This document shows positions 45,868-56,492 of a DNA stretch of 64,000 nt, one piece after another. The notes beneath the pieces are model-generated. The model worked only from the letters and a program-made list of their open reading frames with translations. It did not search any database and was not told the DNA's origin. Numbering within the stretch: the first letter of the stretch is position 1; each line of letters begins with the position of its first letter. The position numbers and the translations under genes were made by a program. The DNA is from Corynebacterium sp. TAE3-ERU16 (GTDB lineage Bacteria; Actinomycetota; Actinomycetes; Mycobacteriales; Mycobacteriaceae): positions 1 through 64,000 of the forward strand of contig NZ_JAHUTN010000005.1 of the NCBI RefSeq assembly GCF_019209935.1, in the 5' to 3' direction.

Positions 45868-47573
45868 GCGGCGGCAGACTACGCGCCTGGCAGCGCGCGG
45901 CACTGGACAAGTACATGTCCGCCCAGCCGAAGGACTTCCTCGCCGTCGCGACCCCGGGCGCAGGCAAGACGACCTTCGCGCTGCGGCTCGCCACCGAACT
46001 CGTCGGGAACCGGACCGTCGACCGGGTCATCGTGGTCGTGCCGACCGAGCACCTCAAGGTGCAGTGGTCCCAGGCGGCCGCGCGGGTGGGGCTCTCGCTT
46101 GACCCCCACTTCACCAACACGGCCGGGGTGGTCAATCCCGAGTACCACGGCATCGTGGTCACCTACGCGCAGGTGGCGATGCACCCGTACAAGCACCGCG
46201 CCGTCGCGACCGCGCACAGGTCGCTGGTGATCCTCGACGAGATCCACCACGGCGGTGACGCGAAGAGCTGGGGCGACGGTATCCGCGAGGCCTATGACGA
46301 CGCCGAACGTCGACTGGCGCTGACCGGTACCCCGTTCCGTTCGGATGACGCGGCGATCCCGTTCGTCCGGTACACCGACGACGGGGAGGGCTACCTCAAG
46401 TCCCGGGCCGACCACACCTACGGGTACGCCGACGCGCTCGCCGACGGCGTGGTGCGTCCGGTCGTGTTCCTCGCTTACTCCGGGGAAGCCCGCTGGCGTA
46501 CCTCGGCGGGGGAGGAGTTCGCCGCCCGGCTCGGGGAACCACTCAACGCCGAGCAGACGGCCCGCGCCTGGAAGACTGCCCTCGACCCCAGGGGTGACTG
46601 GATCCCGGCGGTCCTCCGTGGTGCGCACACGCGGTTGATGCAGCTGCGTGAGCGGATGCCGGACGCCGGTGGCCTGGTCATCGCCACGGACAAGACCACG
46701 GCACGCGCCTACGCGAAGATCCTCGGGACCATGTCCTCGACCCCCGTCACGGTCGTGCTCTCCGACGAGGTCGGGGCGTCGCAGCGGATCGAGGACTTCT
46801 CCAACTCGGCCGACGAGTGGATGGTCGCGGTCCGGATGGTCTCGGAGGGCGTCGACGTGCCACGGCTCGCCGTCGGTGTCTACGCCACCTCAGCATCGAC
46901 CCCGCTGTTCTTCGCGCAGGCCATCGGCCGGTTCGTGCGTTCCCGGATGCCCGGGGAGACCGCGTCGGTGTTCCTGCCGTCGGTTCCCGTTCTCCTGGAT
47001 CTGGCTTCCCGGCTGGAGACCCAGCGGGACCACGTTCTCGGGAAACCGGACCGGGTGAAGGAGGGCTGGGACGACGAGCTTCTCGCCGAGGCGAACAGGG
47101 AGAAGAATGAGCCGGACGACACGAAGTCCTACGAGTCGATCGGCGCGGAGGCGGAACTCGATTCGTTGATCTACGACGGATCAACCTACGGAACCGGCAC
47201 GATCGCCGGTTCCGCCGAAGAAGCCGACTACCTCGGTCTCCCCGGGCTGCTCGATGCGGAGCAGATGCGTCAACTGCTGAAGCAGCGCCAGGCCGAACAG
47301 GTGGAGGCACGCGCCGAGGAACACCGCCACGAGCAGGAGAAGAGGTCCGTGCAACGGAACCGGTCGGCGGAGGAGACGAAGTCCACGGCGGCGGACGAGA
47401 TTCCCCGGCTCCGTAGGGAACTGAACACGCTGGTGTCCATCACCTCCGGGAGAACCGGGCGCCCACACGGAGCCATCCACAACGAGGTCCGGCAGAACTG
47501 CGGCGGCCCGCCGACCGCACTGTGCACGGCGGAGCAACTCCGTGACCGGATCGCCTACCTGCGAGACTGGTGA
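45864..47573 (+). CDS. DEAD/DEAH-box superfamily-2 helicase
   Basis: 569 residues. Motifs: RAWQRAALDKY (Q-motif-like), I ATPGAGKTTFALR (about 29-40), VVVPTEHLKVQW, VTYAQVA, II LVILDEIHHGG (about 127), III ALTGTPFRSDD, then VAVRMVSEGVDVPRLAVGVYAT and FFAQAIGRFVRSR (motif VI). After about residue 400 comes a charged, helical region (RQAEQVEARAEEHRHEQEKR) and a conserved C-terminal segment (IPRLRRELNTLVSITSGRTGRPHGAIHNEVRQNCGG). The family is widespread in Actinobacteria next to DUF3039; role unknown, probably DNA or RNA repair or remodelling. Confidence 0.85.
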   Translation: MSGGRLRAWQRAALDKYMSAQPKDFLAVATPGAGKTTFALRLATELVGNRTVDRVIVVVPTEHLKVQWSQAAARVGLSLDPHFTNTAGVVNPEYHGIVVTYAQVAMHPYKHRAVATAHRSLVILDEIHHGGDAKSWGDGIREAYDDAERRLALTGTPFRSDDAAIPFVRYTDDGEGYLKSRADHTYGYADALADGVVRPVVFLAYSGEARWRTSAGEEFAARLGEPLNAEQTARAWKTALDPRGDWIPAVLRGAHTRLMQLRERMPDAGGLVIATDKTTARAYAKILGTMSSTPVTVVLSDEVGASQRIEDFSNSADEWMVAVRMVSEGVDVPRLAVGVYATSASTPLFFAQAIGRFVRSRMPGETASVFLPSVPVLLDLASRLETQRDHVLGKPDRVKEGWDDELLAEANREKNEPDDTKSYESIGAEAELDSLIYDGSTYGTGTIAGSAEEADYLGLPGLLDAEQMRQLLKQRQAEQVEARAEEHRHEQEKRSVQRNRSAEETKSTAADEIPRLRRELNTLVSITSGRTGRPHGAIHNEVRQNCGGPPTALCTAEQLRDRIAYLRDW

Positions 47574-47660
47574 GAAGTCCGCGCCACCGGGGTCCGTGGA
47601 ACGGGCGTAGGCTCGGCACCTCGTGAGAACAATGTCCCCGACATCCGTACCAGGAGAACA

Positions 47661-49004
47661 GTGAGCACATCCCCCTCGCACAGACCGCCGGAGAAGTCCG
47701 GAGACGATTCACCCCGCGCGACCGGCGCATCAACGGTGCCCCCGCGGGCACGGCTCGTGAGCCCGGACCTGGCCCGGGGACTCATGCTCCTCGGGATCGC
47801 GATCGCGAACATCACCAGTACCTGGCTGGCCCCGGTCGGCGACGAACCCGATCTGGCTGCGGCGGCGGGCGGAATCGCGGACGGCAGCGTCTACGACCGT
47901 ATCGCCGTGGTGTTCGGGGCGTTGTTCATCCACGTCCGTGGTGTCGCGATGTTCTCGACGCTCCTCGGTTACGGTTTCGGGCTCCTCGCCCTCAGTCTGT
48001 GGCGTCGGGGTTTCCCGGTCAGCGGGGCCCGCGCGGTCCTCGTCCGGCGCTACGGCTTCCTCGCCGCGTTCGGTGCAGTGCACATGCTGGTGCTCTACTA
48101 CGGCGACATCATGACCTTCTACGGACTCACGGGAGTGATCCTCGCCTTCCTCCTCCCGCTCAGGGACCGGACGTTGCTGATCATCGCCGCCGTGCTCCAG
48201 GTGATCGCACTGTTGTTCATGATCCCGATGATCATGTTCAGCTCGGCTTTCGACATGCAGGGATCGTTGGAATTCGGCAGCTACGGTGAATACGTCGCAT
48301 TCGGTGGGATGACCATCATCGGGTCCCTGTTCATGTTCCCGGTCGAGTTCGCGGTGGTCGCACCCGTGATCATCGTCGGTTTCGTCGCCGCCAGGAAAGG
48401 CGTCCTCACACATCCCGAGAGCCACCTCCGGGTGTTGTGGACCGCTGTCGGGGTCGCGGGCGCCGTCATGGTTCTCGTCGGGCTCCCGTGGGGGCTGTCG
48501 ATGGCGGGTTGGGCTCCGGCCGGCTGGGCGCCACGACTGGAGTCGGTCAACATGATCGTCGGGATGTTCACCGGTCCCGGACTCGTCGCGGCGATCGCCC
48601 TGGGCAGCCTGCCTCTCCAGCGGAGGGTCGATGCCGCGCGCGCGGCGGGGGATGAGTACCGGCCGGGCTTCTTCACGAGCGCCCTGATCGCCCTCGGGCG
48701 GCGGTCCATGACCGGCTACATCCTCCAGTCGGTGCTGTGCGTGGTGTTCCTCTCCTCCTTCGGGCTTCATCTGGTCACCCCGGGGAGCGCTGCCGCCGGT
48801 ACCGCGGCGGGATTCATCGTCTGGCTCGTGACGGTGGTGATCGCCGTGGTGCTCGAGCGTCTCGGTCGTCCCGGCCCGCTGGAGTGGCTGCACCGCAGGC
48901 TCGCCTACGGGAGAGCCGGGCTCCCACGGCGCTGGAGCCCGCCGGTCTCCGGCCGCGCTCCGATCGTCGATGACCGGGGAGAGCCGGGCAGGTCTGAGAA
49001 CTGA
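47661..49004 (+). CDS. DUF418 membrane protein
   Basis: 447 residues with about ten hydrophobic segments. It begins with a polar leader of about 30 residues, then RLVSPDLARGLMLLGIAIANI, the typical start of DUF418/YeiB-like proteins, and ends with a DUF418 block (FFTSALIALGRRSMTGYILQSVLC; PGPLEWLHRRLAYGR). The latter W-L-H/R motif close to the C-terminus is also typical. Function unknown; transport of an unidentified compound is often assumed but not shown. GTG start with AGGAG four nt upstream. A bidirectional terminator follows (49044-49084). Confidence 0.82.
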   Translation: MSTSPSHRPPEKSGDDSPRATGASTVPPRARLVSPDLARGLMLLGIAIANITSTWLAPVGDEPDLAAAAGGIADGSVYDRIAVVFGALFIHVRGVAMFSTLLGYGFGLLALSLWRRGFPVSGARAVLVRRYGFLAAFGAVHMLVLYYGDIMTFYGLTGVILAFLLPLRDRTLLIIAAVLQVIALLFMIPMIMFSSAFDMQGSLEFGSYGEYVAFGGMTIIGSLFMFPVEFAVVAPVIIVGFVAARKGVLTHPESHLRVLWTAVGVAGAVMVLVGLPWGLSMAGWAPAGWAPRLESVNMIVGMFTGPGLVAAIALGSLPLQRRVDAARAAGDEYRPGFFTSALIALGRRSMTGYILQSVLCVVFLSSFGLHLVTPGSAAAGTAAGFIVWLVTVVIAVVLERLGRPGPLEWLHRRLAYGRAGLPRRWSPPVSGRAPIVDDRGEPGRSEN

Positions 49005-49043
49005 CCCCGGTGGATCCCGGGCAGGGGAGGAGGCCGACAACGA

Positions 49044-49084
49044 CGGCCCGGGTCCGCGATACCTGTGATCGCGGACCCGGGCCG
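49044..49084. terminator. Bidirectional terminator between DUF418 gene and sigA
   Basis: CGGCCCGGGTCCGCGAT (49044-49060) and ATCGCGGACCCGGGCCG (49068-49084) form a perfect 17-bp stem with a 7-nt loop between two convergent genes. Confidence 0.8.
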
Positions 49085-49114
49085 TGTCGACGGGTGCTCG
49101 GGCGGAGTGCCGGT

Positions 49115-50770
<1,656 letters not shown>

Positions 50771-51144
50771 GTGCGCCCTTTCGCCTTGAGATCGTGTTCT
50801 GTGTCCGGTGCCGGGTGGTCATCCGGGGCTGGGCTCCGTCGGGAGGTCGGCCCCGGAACGGCGGATCGCGGAACAATGAGTTCCACGGACGCCTGCGCCG
50901 GTCACATGGGTGAATCAGGTAACCTCACTGTGCCCCACCCGAGACAGCGGGCTGTACTACCACCGGTTGAGAGCCGGTTTTCTGATCGGGTGCGGTGGTT
51001 ACAGTGAGACGAAGTTAATTCACGGTCAACTCGCCAGTATAGATCAACTGCGGGGTGCACGTCGCCGACGGTACACCCGCGACAACGACGCCCACCGTCC
51101 GGAACCTGGTTCCGCGCCGTGGGGCGGCCCGTGCCGCACGAACG
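50771..51144. promoter_or_regulatory. sigA upstream region
   Basis: 374 bp between ppgK and sigA (both minus strand) with no supported gene. It should carry the sigA promoter and leader. The part at about 50920-51050 is richer in A+T and contains AGGTAACCT at 50926-50934 and GTTAATTCAC near 51016. I cannot place the promoter with confidence. Confidence 0.4.
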
Positions 51145-51900
51145 CTACGGGGTGAGGTCGCGGTCCACGGCCATCGCCGCGCCGACGATTCCGGCCCGGT
51201 TCCGCAGCTCCGCCGGAACGACCCGGGTCGAGCACTCCAGTTTCGGTACCCACTTGTGGGCCTTCCGCGAGATACCGCCACCCACGATGAAGAGCGACGG
51301 CCAGAACAACCGCTCGAATTCCCGGAGCACCGGCGTGACCCGCTCGCGGGCCCACTGGCCGTAGCCGAGGTCGTCCCGCTCCTTGACCGCGGAGGACGCG
51401 AGGTGTTCGGCCTCGACCCCGTCGATCAGCAGGTGGCCGAGCTCGGTGTTCGGGAACAGTTCCCCGTCCATCAGGAACGCACTGCCGATACCGGTCCCGA
51501 AGGTCAGCAGGATCACCGATCCCGTCCGGGCATCGGGATTGCCGAAGGAGACCTCGGCGAGACCCGCGGCGTCCGCGTCATTGAGGACACTGATGCGGCG
51601 GCGGCCGAGAGTTTCGTGGAAGAGTGCGTTGACATCGGTGTCGACCCAGGACGGGTCGATGTTGGCTGCGGTCAGGGCCCGCTGATCCCTGATGACGGAG
51701 GGGAGCGTGATCCCGACCGGGCCGTCCCAGTCAGCGAGACGAACGATCTCCTCCACTGTCGCGGCGACGGCCTCGGGCGTCGCGGGTTTGGGCGTGGGTA
51801 TCTTGATCCGGTCGTCGATGAACTCGCCGGTGTCCAGGTCCACCCGGGCACCCTTGATACCTGAGCCTCCGACGTCTATTCCAAAACCGATGTTCGTCAT
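51145..51900 (-). CDS. ppgK: Polyphosphate glucokinase
   Basis: Phosphorylates glucose with polyphosphate or ATP to glucose 6-phosphate; in C. glutamicum it supports PTS-independent glucose use. 251 residues, ROK-like fold: phosphate-1 GFGIDVGGSGIKGARVD (residues 4-20), VNALFHETLGRRRISVLNDADAAGLAEV with the catalytic Asp, phosphate-2 LLTFGTGIGSAFLMDG, and the C-terminal adenosine motif LFIVGGGISRK. TACAAT ends 6 nt before ATG 51900 with no Shine-Dalgarno, so the message is probably leaderless; the open frame extends much further upstream on the antisense of suhB. Confidence 0.94.
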   Translation of the reverse strand: MTNIGFGIDVGGSGIKGARVDLDTGEFIDDRIKIPTPKPATPEAVAATVEEIVRLADWDGPVGITLPSVIRDQRALTAANIDPSWVDTDVNALFHETLGRRRISVLNDADAAGLAEVSFGNPDARTGSVILLTFGTGIGSAFLMDGELFPNTELGHLLIDGVEAEHLASSAVKERDDLGYGQWARERVTPVLREFERLFWPSLFIVGGGISRKAHKWVPKLECSTRVVPAELRNRAGIVGAAMAVDRDLTP

Positions 51901-51984
51901 GGCGCCATTGTACAAAGCCGACCGGTCGTGCCCTTCCGGATTCTCCGCCGTGACGTCCGGCGGCCCCGGCGGCACAATGGAACC

Positions 51985-52866
51985 ATGACTGAAACCAACG
52001 CTTCCGCAGACGGACAGACACAACACAGCACGGACCCGGAGATTCTCCGGGACCTGGCCGTGGACTGGGCCCGGCAGGCCCACCGGCTCATCGTCGACGA
52101 ACTCTCCCGGATCGACGACCTCAGTGCGTCCGTCACGCTGAAATCCTCGGAGGTCGACCCCGTCACCGTGGTGGACCGGGCCGTCGAGGAGCTGGTGACG
52201 GGCCTCATCGCCGAAGAACGACCGGGGGACGGTCTCATCGGTGAAGAGGGCGCGCACCGGGAATCCTCGACCTCCGTCGACTGGGTGATCGACCCCATCG
52301 ACGGCACGGTCAACTTCCTCTACGGCGTGCCGATGTACGCGGTGTCGATCGCCGCGGCCGTCGACGGGACGCCCGTGGCCGGTGTCGTCCTGAATGCGGC
52401 GACCGGTGAGCTCTACTCCGCCGCAACCGGTCGCGGTTCCTTCGTCACCGCCGGTGACGGCCGGACCCGGCGGCTCCGGTGCAACGAGGTCAGGAATACG
52501 AACCTGGCTCTCGTCGCCACCGGTTTCTCCTACGATTCCGAACTCCGGGGCGATCAGGCGGAGATGCTCACCCGGATGCTTCCCCGGGTGAGGGACATCA
52601 GGCGGATGGGCAGCGCTGCACTCGATCTCTGCCAGCTCGCCGCCGGTCGGGTGGACGCCTACTACGAGCACGCGCTCAACGGATGGGATTTCGCGGCGGG
52701 ATCCGTGATCGCCCGTGAGGCGGGTGCCCGTGTCGAAGCCCCTGCGCTCGGGTCCAGGTCGGCGGACGGCGAACTGATCTGGGCGGCGGCGGGCACCCTG
52801 GCGGACGACTTCGGTGCCCTCCTCGGTCGGTGCGGAGTCACCGGGGTTCTGCGGCGTGCGGAGTGA
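51985..52866 (+). CDS. suhB: Inositol-1-monophosphatase family protein
   Basis: Mg2+-dependent phosphatase, 293 residues, likely dephosphorylating inositol 1-phosphate or a related sugar phosphate. Motif A is WVIDPIDGTVNFLYGVPMYAVS (about 110-131), the upstream Glu pair lies in GEEGAHRE and motif B is NGWDFAAGSVIAREAGAR near residue 230. Divergent from ppgK (84 bp), as in M. tuberculosis where ppgK and suhB flank sigA. CACAAT ends 6 nt before ATG 51985, again without Shine-Dalgarno. Suits a role in myo-inositol supply for mycothiol and phosphatidylinositol; inferred only. Confidence 0.87.
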   Translation: MTETNASADGQTQHSTDPEILRDLAVDWARQAHRLIVDELSRIDDLSASVTLKSSEVDPVTVVDRAVEELVTGLIAEERPGDGLIGEEGAHRESSTSVDWVIDPIDGTVNFLYGVPMYAVSIAAAVDGTPVAGVVLNAATGELYSAATGRGSFVTAGDGRTRRLRCNEVRNTNLALVATGFSYDSELRGDQAEMLTRMLPRVRDIRRMGSAALDLCQLAAGRVDAYYEHALNGWDFAAGSVIAREAGARVEAPALGSRSADGELIWAAAGTLADDFGALLGRCGVTGVLRRAE

Positions 52867-53066
52867 AACCGCGCACCCCTTCGGTGTCGGATAGAAGATC
52901 CGCTTCCGAACCCGTGAACTGCTGAAAACGTGTCGCGGGCGGCTGAATATGACAAGGGCGGATTTAGGGCTTAATATGCGCGTCGACATGCAATACGATG
53001 GCGGGTCAGGTCCCGCTGCCTGATCTGCCCCGCCCGACCCCATTGTGAGAAAAAGGAGCCGACATC

Positions 53067-53360
53067 ATGGCTACCGATTACGACGCCCCGAGGCTGCGGC
53101 CCGACGATGACATTGAGACTGATTCCCTCGAGGGGCTGAAGGCCTCCGAGAGCGCACAGACTGTTCTCGACGATGACGGAGAGATCGTCGAGCCCTTCGA
53201 ACTGCCCGCCATGGATCTCTCGGGCGAGGAACTCAGCATCCAGGTCGTTCCCCGCCGGGCGGACGAGTTCACCTGCGGCAGTTGTTTCCTCGTGCAGCGA
53301 CAGAACCGGCTCTCCCACGTCGAGGACAACGGCGACGAGATCTGCCTCGACTGCGCCTGA
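53067..53360 (+). CDS. DUF4193 zinc-ribbon-like protein
   Basis: 97-residue acidic protein of the DUF4193 family, conserved in Actinobacteria next to sigA, suhB and dut (M. tuberculosis Rv2699c). MATDYDAPR, the acidic middle and the zinc-ribbon-like TCGSCFLVQRQNRLSH ... EICLDCA with two CxxC pairs are visible. AAGGAG nine nt before the ATG. TACGAT at 52994-52999 is a likely -10 element. Function unknown; the conserved CxxC pairs suggest metal binding. A strong terminator follows. Confidence 0.88.
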   Translation: MATDYDAPRLRPDDDIETDSLEGLKASESAQTVLDDDGEIVEPFELPAMDLSGEELSIQVVPRRADEFTCGSCFLVQRQNRLSHVEDNGDEICLDCA

Positions 53361-53389
53361 TCCCCGACATCGGTCGGAGCGCCGCCCAC

Positions 53390-53429
53390 CGACAGAGGGC
53401 CCGGATGTGATCGTCCGGGCCCTCTGTCG
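53390..53429. terminator. Bidirectional terminator
   Basis: CGACAGAGGGCCCGGA (53390-53405) and TCCGGGCCCTCTGTCG (53414-53429) form a perfect 16-bp stem with an 8-nt loop between the convergent DUF4193 and DUF3093 genes. Confidence 0.8.
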
Positions 53430-53465
53430 TCCCGCGGACGGTGTGCGGTGTACCGGGGATCGGAG

Positions 53466-53972
53466 TCAGGCCGCGGGGTCGTGGCCGTTGTCTCCGGGCA
53501 GGAACGCGGCGATCAGCGCCTCCGGATCCCTGGATCCGATCAGCCAGTACGGAGTCGGATCCTCCGGATCATCGAGAACGAACATCGCCATCTCGGGGAC
53601 CCATCCGTGGGATACGACGAACGCCGCCGGATCGAGTTGTCTTCCCATCGCGTTTCTCTTCGCGGACGCCGGGACGGCCAGCGTCCGGGAGATCGCGTCG
53701 TCCGGCAGTACCGCGTCGCCGGCGTGCAGCCAACGAACGCCCTCTTCGTCCAGTTCGACCGAGATGACGGTCCCCGACAGCGAGAGCAGCACCCAGATCG
53801 CCGTGCCGGTCAGAATGATCCCGGGGGCCCACAGCCAGATCTCCGATCGGTTGTGGGCCAGCTGTCCGGTGAGGAGCGCGACGATCAGGGCACCGAAGAT
53901 CCACCACGACCACGGCACCCACTGCCGCTCGCGGTAGACGACCCTGGTGGCGTTCGATGCGGATTCACTCAC
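53466..53972 (-). CDS. DUF3093 membrane protein
   Basis: 168 residues, orthologous in place to M. tuberculosis Rv2698, next to dut. The N-terminus RVVYRERQWVPWSWWI leads into two hydrophobic helices (WIFGALIVALLTGQL, EIWLWAPGIILTGTAIWVLLSL). A beta-rich soluble domain follows (TVISVELDEEGVRWLHAGDAVLPDDAISR, FVVSHGWVPEMAMFVLDDPEDPTPYWLIGSRDPEALIAAF). TAGAAT ends 7 nt before GTG 53972, which decides this start over an ATG three codons upstream (53981), which lies inside the leaderless transcript's predicted upstream region. Divergent from dut, 84 bp apart. Function unknown. Confidence 0.8.
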   Translation of the reverse strand: MSESASNATRVVYRERQWVPWSWWIFGALIVALLTGQLAHNRSEIWLWAPGIILTGTAIWVLLSLSGTVISVELDEEGVRWLHAGDAVLPDDAISRTLAVPASAKRNAMGRQLDPAAFVVSHGWVPEMAMFVLDDPEDPTPYWLIGSRDPEALIAAFLPGDNGHDPAA

Positions 53973-54056
53973 GGGGGCCATTCTACTGCACCCGGGGGGC
54001 CGGCCGGGCCGGGTGTCGGCAGGGAGTGACCGTCGCTCGTTGCGTAGTGTGGGGGT

Positions 54057-54533
54057 GTGACTGATACGACTCCCTCCGCCCCGACCATCCGTTTCCTCAA
54101 ACTCGACCAGAGCGCCGTCAGCCCCCGACGTGCCCACCGGGGCGATGCGGGGGTGGATCTCGCCGCGTTGCGGCGGACCGTCATCGAACCAGGTGAACGG
54201 GCGTTGGTCGGTACCGGGCTGGCGCTGGCGCTTCCTCTCGGTTTCGTCGGCCTCATCCATCCCAGGAGCGGTCTGGCGTTGCGCCGTGGACTGTCGATCG
54301 TCAACACCCCCGGAACGATCGACGCCGACTACAGGGGTGAGATCAAGGTCTGTCTGATCAATCTCGATCCGCGTGAGGCGATCACGATCGAGCCAGGCGA
54401 CCGTATCGCGCAACTGTTGATCCAACGCGTGGAGCTCTGCGATTTCGTCGAGACGGGCACACTGGATGAAACGGTGCGGGGTGCATCCGGGTACGGTTCC
54501 ACCGGTGTCGGCGAAACCCCCGGAGACGACTAG
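54057..54533 (+). CDS. dut: Deoxyuridine 5'-triphosphate nucleotidohydrolase
   Basis: Hydrolyses dUTP to dUMP and pyrophosphate, keeping uracil out of DNA and supplying thymidylate synthesis. 158 residues, homotrimeric family. Motifs in order: [67 protein letters not shown] and V in the C-terminus [14 protein letters not shown] start; TAGTGT ends 6 nt before it with no Shine-Dalgarno, so the message is probably leaderless. Followed by the DUF3710 gene as in mycobacteria. Confidence 0.95.
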   Translation: MTDTTPSAPTIRFLKLDQSAVSPRRAHRGDAGVDLAALRRTVIEPGERALVGTGLALALPLGFVGLIHPRSGLALRRGLSIVNTPGTIDADYRGEIKVCLINLDPREAITIEPGDRIAQLLIQRVELCDFVETGTLDETVRGASGYGSTGVGETPGDD

Positions 54534-54736
54534 GGGGTTGCGGGTCATCCCGCCCGACGACGGACGCCTCCCCGGTGGCTGCATAATGGAGCCGGTACCG
54601 TTGGCCCGGGCGCGACCGCGACATTGTCCGGTTGAACAGACCGGAACACGACGAAAAAACAACTAGACCCGTGACCGAGCCGGCGTGCCATCGGCACCGG
54701 AACTCGGGCGACGCGGGGAAGGAGACTGAAAAGCAC

Positions 54737-55696
54737 ATGGCGCTATTCGGATTCGGAAAGAAGAAGGAACACCGGGACGACCCCTCGGACGGAGAGCTCC
54801 GGGATACGGCCGTGTCCCGGGGGGATTCCACCGGTGACGGCGGGGCCCCGGCGGAGCCGCCGTCCGACGCTCCGGAGCCTGCCGGCGCCGATCCCGACGG
54901 TCCGGACCCGCTCCACGACGCGGTCACCGGCGAGGTCGGACCGTTTGACGGCGACTCCGTCGACATCCGGCAGTTCGATTTCTCCGACTTCGCCGACGGT
55001 GTGCTCAACCTCGGTTCGCTCGGGGTCCCGCTGCCACGTGGTTCCGAGGTGCAGGTGGAGATGGGGCCGAACGGCCCGCGGATGCTGCACATCATCACGG
55101 CGTACGGCCGGATCACCCCGGTGGCCTTCGCGGCTCCGCGGTCCGCCGGTCAGTGGCGGGAGTCCACCAGGGAGATCGCCGAGGGGATGCGGAAGGACGG
55201 TCTCACGGTTCACATCGAGCACGGCCCCTGGGGCCGCGAGGTGGTCGGTGCCGCCGGAGAGGCGGCGATCCGGATCATCGGTGTCGACGGGCCCCGGTGG
55301 ATGCTCCGGATGACCCTCGCGGCACCCACCGGATTGGCCGACGAGTTGGCCCAGTTGGGTAGGGACGTCACCGCACGGACATTCGTCTACCGCGGTGACG
55401 GGCCGATGCCCGCCGGGCAGTCGCTTCCCGTCGCGCTTCCGGAGGCACTGGCCAAGCAGGTCACCCAGGCGATGCAGGAGCGCCTGAAGAAGGCACAGGA
55501 GACCGGAAAGATGGACACCCGCGATCTCCGGGCGCGCACCGCCACCCCGGCGGAGGCCGCGCAGCAGCAGGCCGCCGAGGCCGCAGCGTCCGAGGAACAG
55601 CCTGATGACGCCGCCGGTCAGCCAGCGGCGGATACGTACCCGGATCGAGGAGCTGAGGCATCCGCGATGCAGCAGATCCGGAAGTCGGGGCGCTAG
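54737..55696 (+). CDS. DUF3710 family protein
   Basis: 319 residues, orthologue in place of M. tuberculosis Rv2696c. It starts MALFGFGKKKEH; an acidic, proline-rich linker follows to residue 75, then the DUF3710 core (VDIRQFDFSDFADGVLNLGSLGVPLPRGSEVQVEMGP, IEHGPWGREVVGA, RWMLRMTLAAPTG, LPVALPEALAKQVTQAMQERLKKAQETGK) and an Ala/Glu/Gln-rich tail. AAGGAG precedes the ATG by 12 nt. Its stop overlaps by one base the GTG start of the DUF3159 gene. Function unknown. Confidence 0.85.
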   Translation: MALFGFGKKKEHRDDPSDGELRDTAVSRGDSTGDGGAPAEPPSDAPEPAGADPDGPDPLHDAVTGEVGPFDGDSVDIRQFDFSDFADGVLNLGSLGVPLPRGSEVQVEMGPNGPRMLHIITAYGRITPVAFAAPRSAGQWRESTREIAEGMRKDGLTVHIEHGPWGREVVGAAGEAAIRIIGVDGPRWMLRMTLAAPTGLADELAQLGRDVTARTFVYRGDGPMPAGQSLPVALPEALAKQVTQAMQERLKKAQETGKMDTRDLRARTATPAEAAQQQAAEAAASEEQPDDAAGQPAADTYPDRGAEASAMQQIRKSGR

Positions 55697-56406
55697 TGTC
55701 CGTCGACGGTGACCGCTTCGAGGGGCGGGACGTGGTGGGCGCGGCCGGGAAGGATGAAACTCCGGCTCCGACGCTGCTCGAGCAGATGGGTGGGCTCGGG
55801 GGGCTGGTGTCATCGACACTCCCGATTCTCGTCCTGATTCCGGTGAACAACCGGTTCGGGCTGACCTGGGCTCTCATCGCCTCGCTCATGGTCGCCACCA
55901 CGATCTTCACCTGGCGGCTCGCCCGGAGGGAGAATCTCCAGCCGGCGATCTCCGGTCTGCTCGGAGTGGCGATCGGTGCGGCGTTCGCGCTGTTCACCGG
56001 TGAGGCGAAGGCCTACTTCCTCTACGGCATCTGGATGTCCCTGCTCTTCGCCGTCGTATTCATCACCTCCGTGGTGGTGCGCTGGCCCATGGTCGGCGTC
56101 GCCTGGCGCGGTGTGAACGGGCACGACATGTCCTGGCGCAAGGTCCCCGGCGCGCGACGGGCCTACTCCTGGGCGACGATCGCCTGGTCCCTGGTGTTCC
56201 TCGCGAGATTCCTGGTGCAGAGGAATCTCTACGACGCGGATGCGACGAACGCGCTCGCTATCGCCCGCATCGCCATGGGGTGGCCGCTCACCGGCGTCGC
56301 GGCGCTCCTGACCGTGTGGGCGGTGCGGCACGCCTCGAGGGCCATCGAGGCCGATTCGCCGGATCCAGCGGATCCCGTGGAGTCCGCGCCATCCGAATCC
56401 GCCTGA
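55696..56406 (+). CDS. DUF3159 membrane protein
   Basis: 236 residues; DUF3159 family, orthologue in place of a gene of the M. tuberculosis dut cluster. LLEQMGGLGGLVSSTLPILVLIPVNN, a run of five or six membrane helices, and WRGVNGHDMSWRKVPGARRAYSWATIAWSLVFLARFLVQRNLY are typical. The GTG at 55696 shares its G with the TAG stop of the DUF3710 gene, so the two are translationally coupled. Function unknown. Confidence 0.85.
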   Translation: MSVDGDRFEGRDVVGAAGKDETPAPTLLEQMGGLGGLVSSTLPILVLIPVNNRFGLTWALIASLMVATTIFTWRLARRENLQPAISGLLGVAIGAAFALFTGEAKAYFLYGIWMSLLFAVVFITSVVVRWPMVGVAWRGVNGHDMSWRKVPGARRAYSWATIAWSLVFLARFLVQRNLYDADATNALAIARIAMGWPLTGVAALLTVWAVRHASRAIEADSPDPADPVESAPSESA

Positions 56407-56492
56407 CGTCGCCGCCCACGCGGCCGGGACGCGGACACGACCGACGCTCCCACCCCCAACCCCTGAACCTACCCGAACCGATTGGATCTCCA

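Noticed and set aside
47730-49040. Minus-strand ORF of 436 aa opposite the DUF418 gene
   Set aside because: Composition (Asp/Arg/His/Glu-rich) and lack of any motif mark it as a shadow.
50926-50934. AGGTAACCT upstream of sigA as a DtxR box
   Set aside because: The flanks do not extend the match to the 19-bp consensus.
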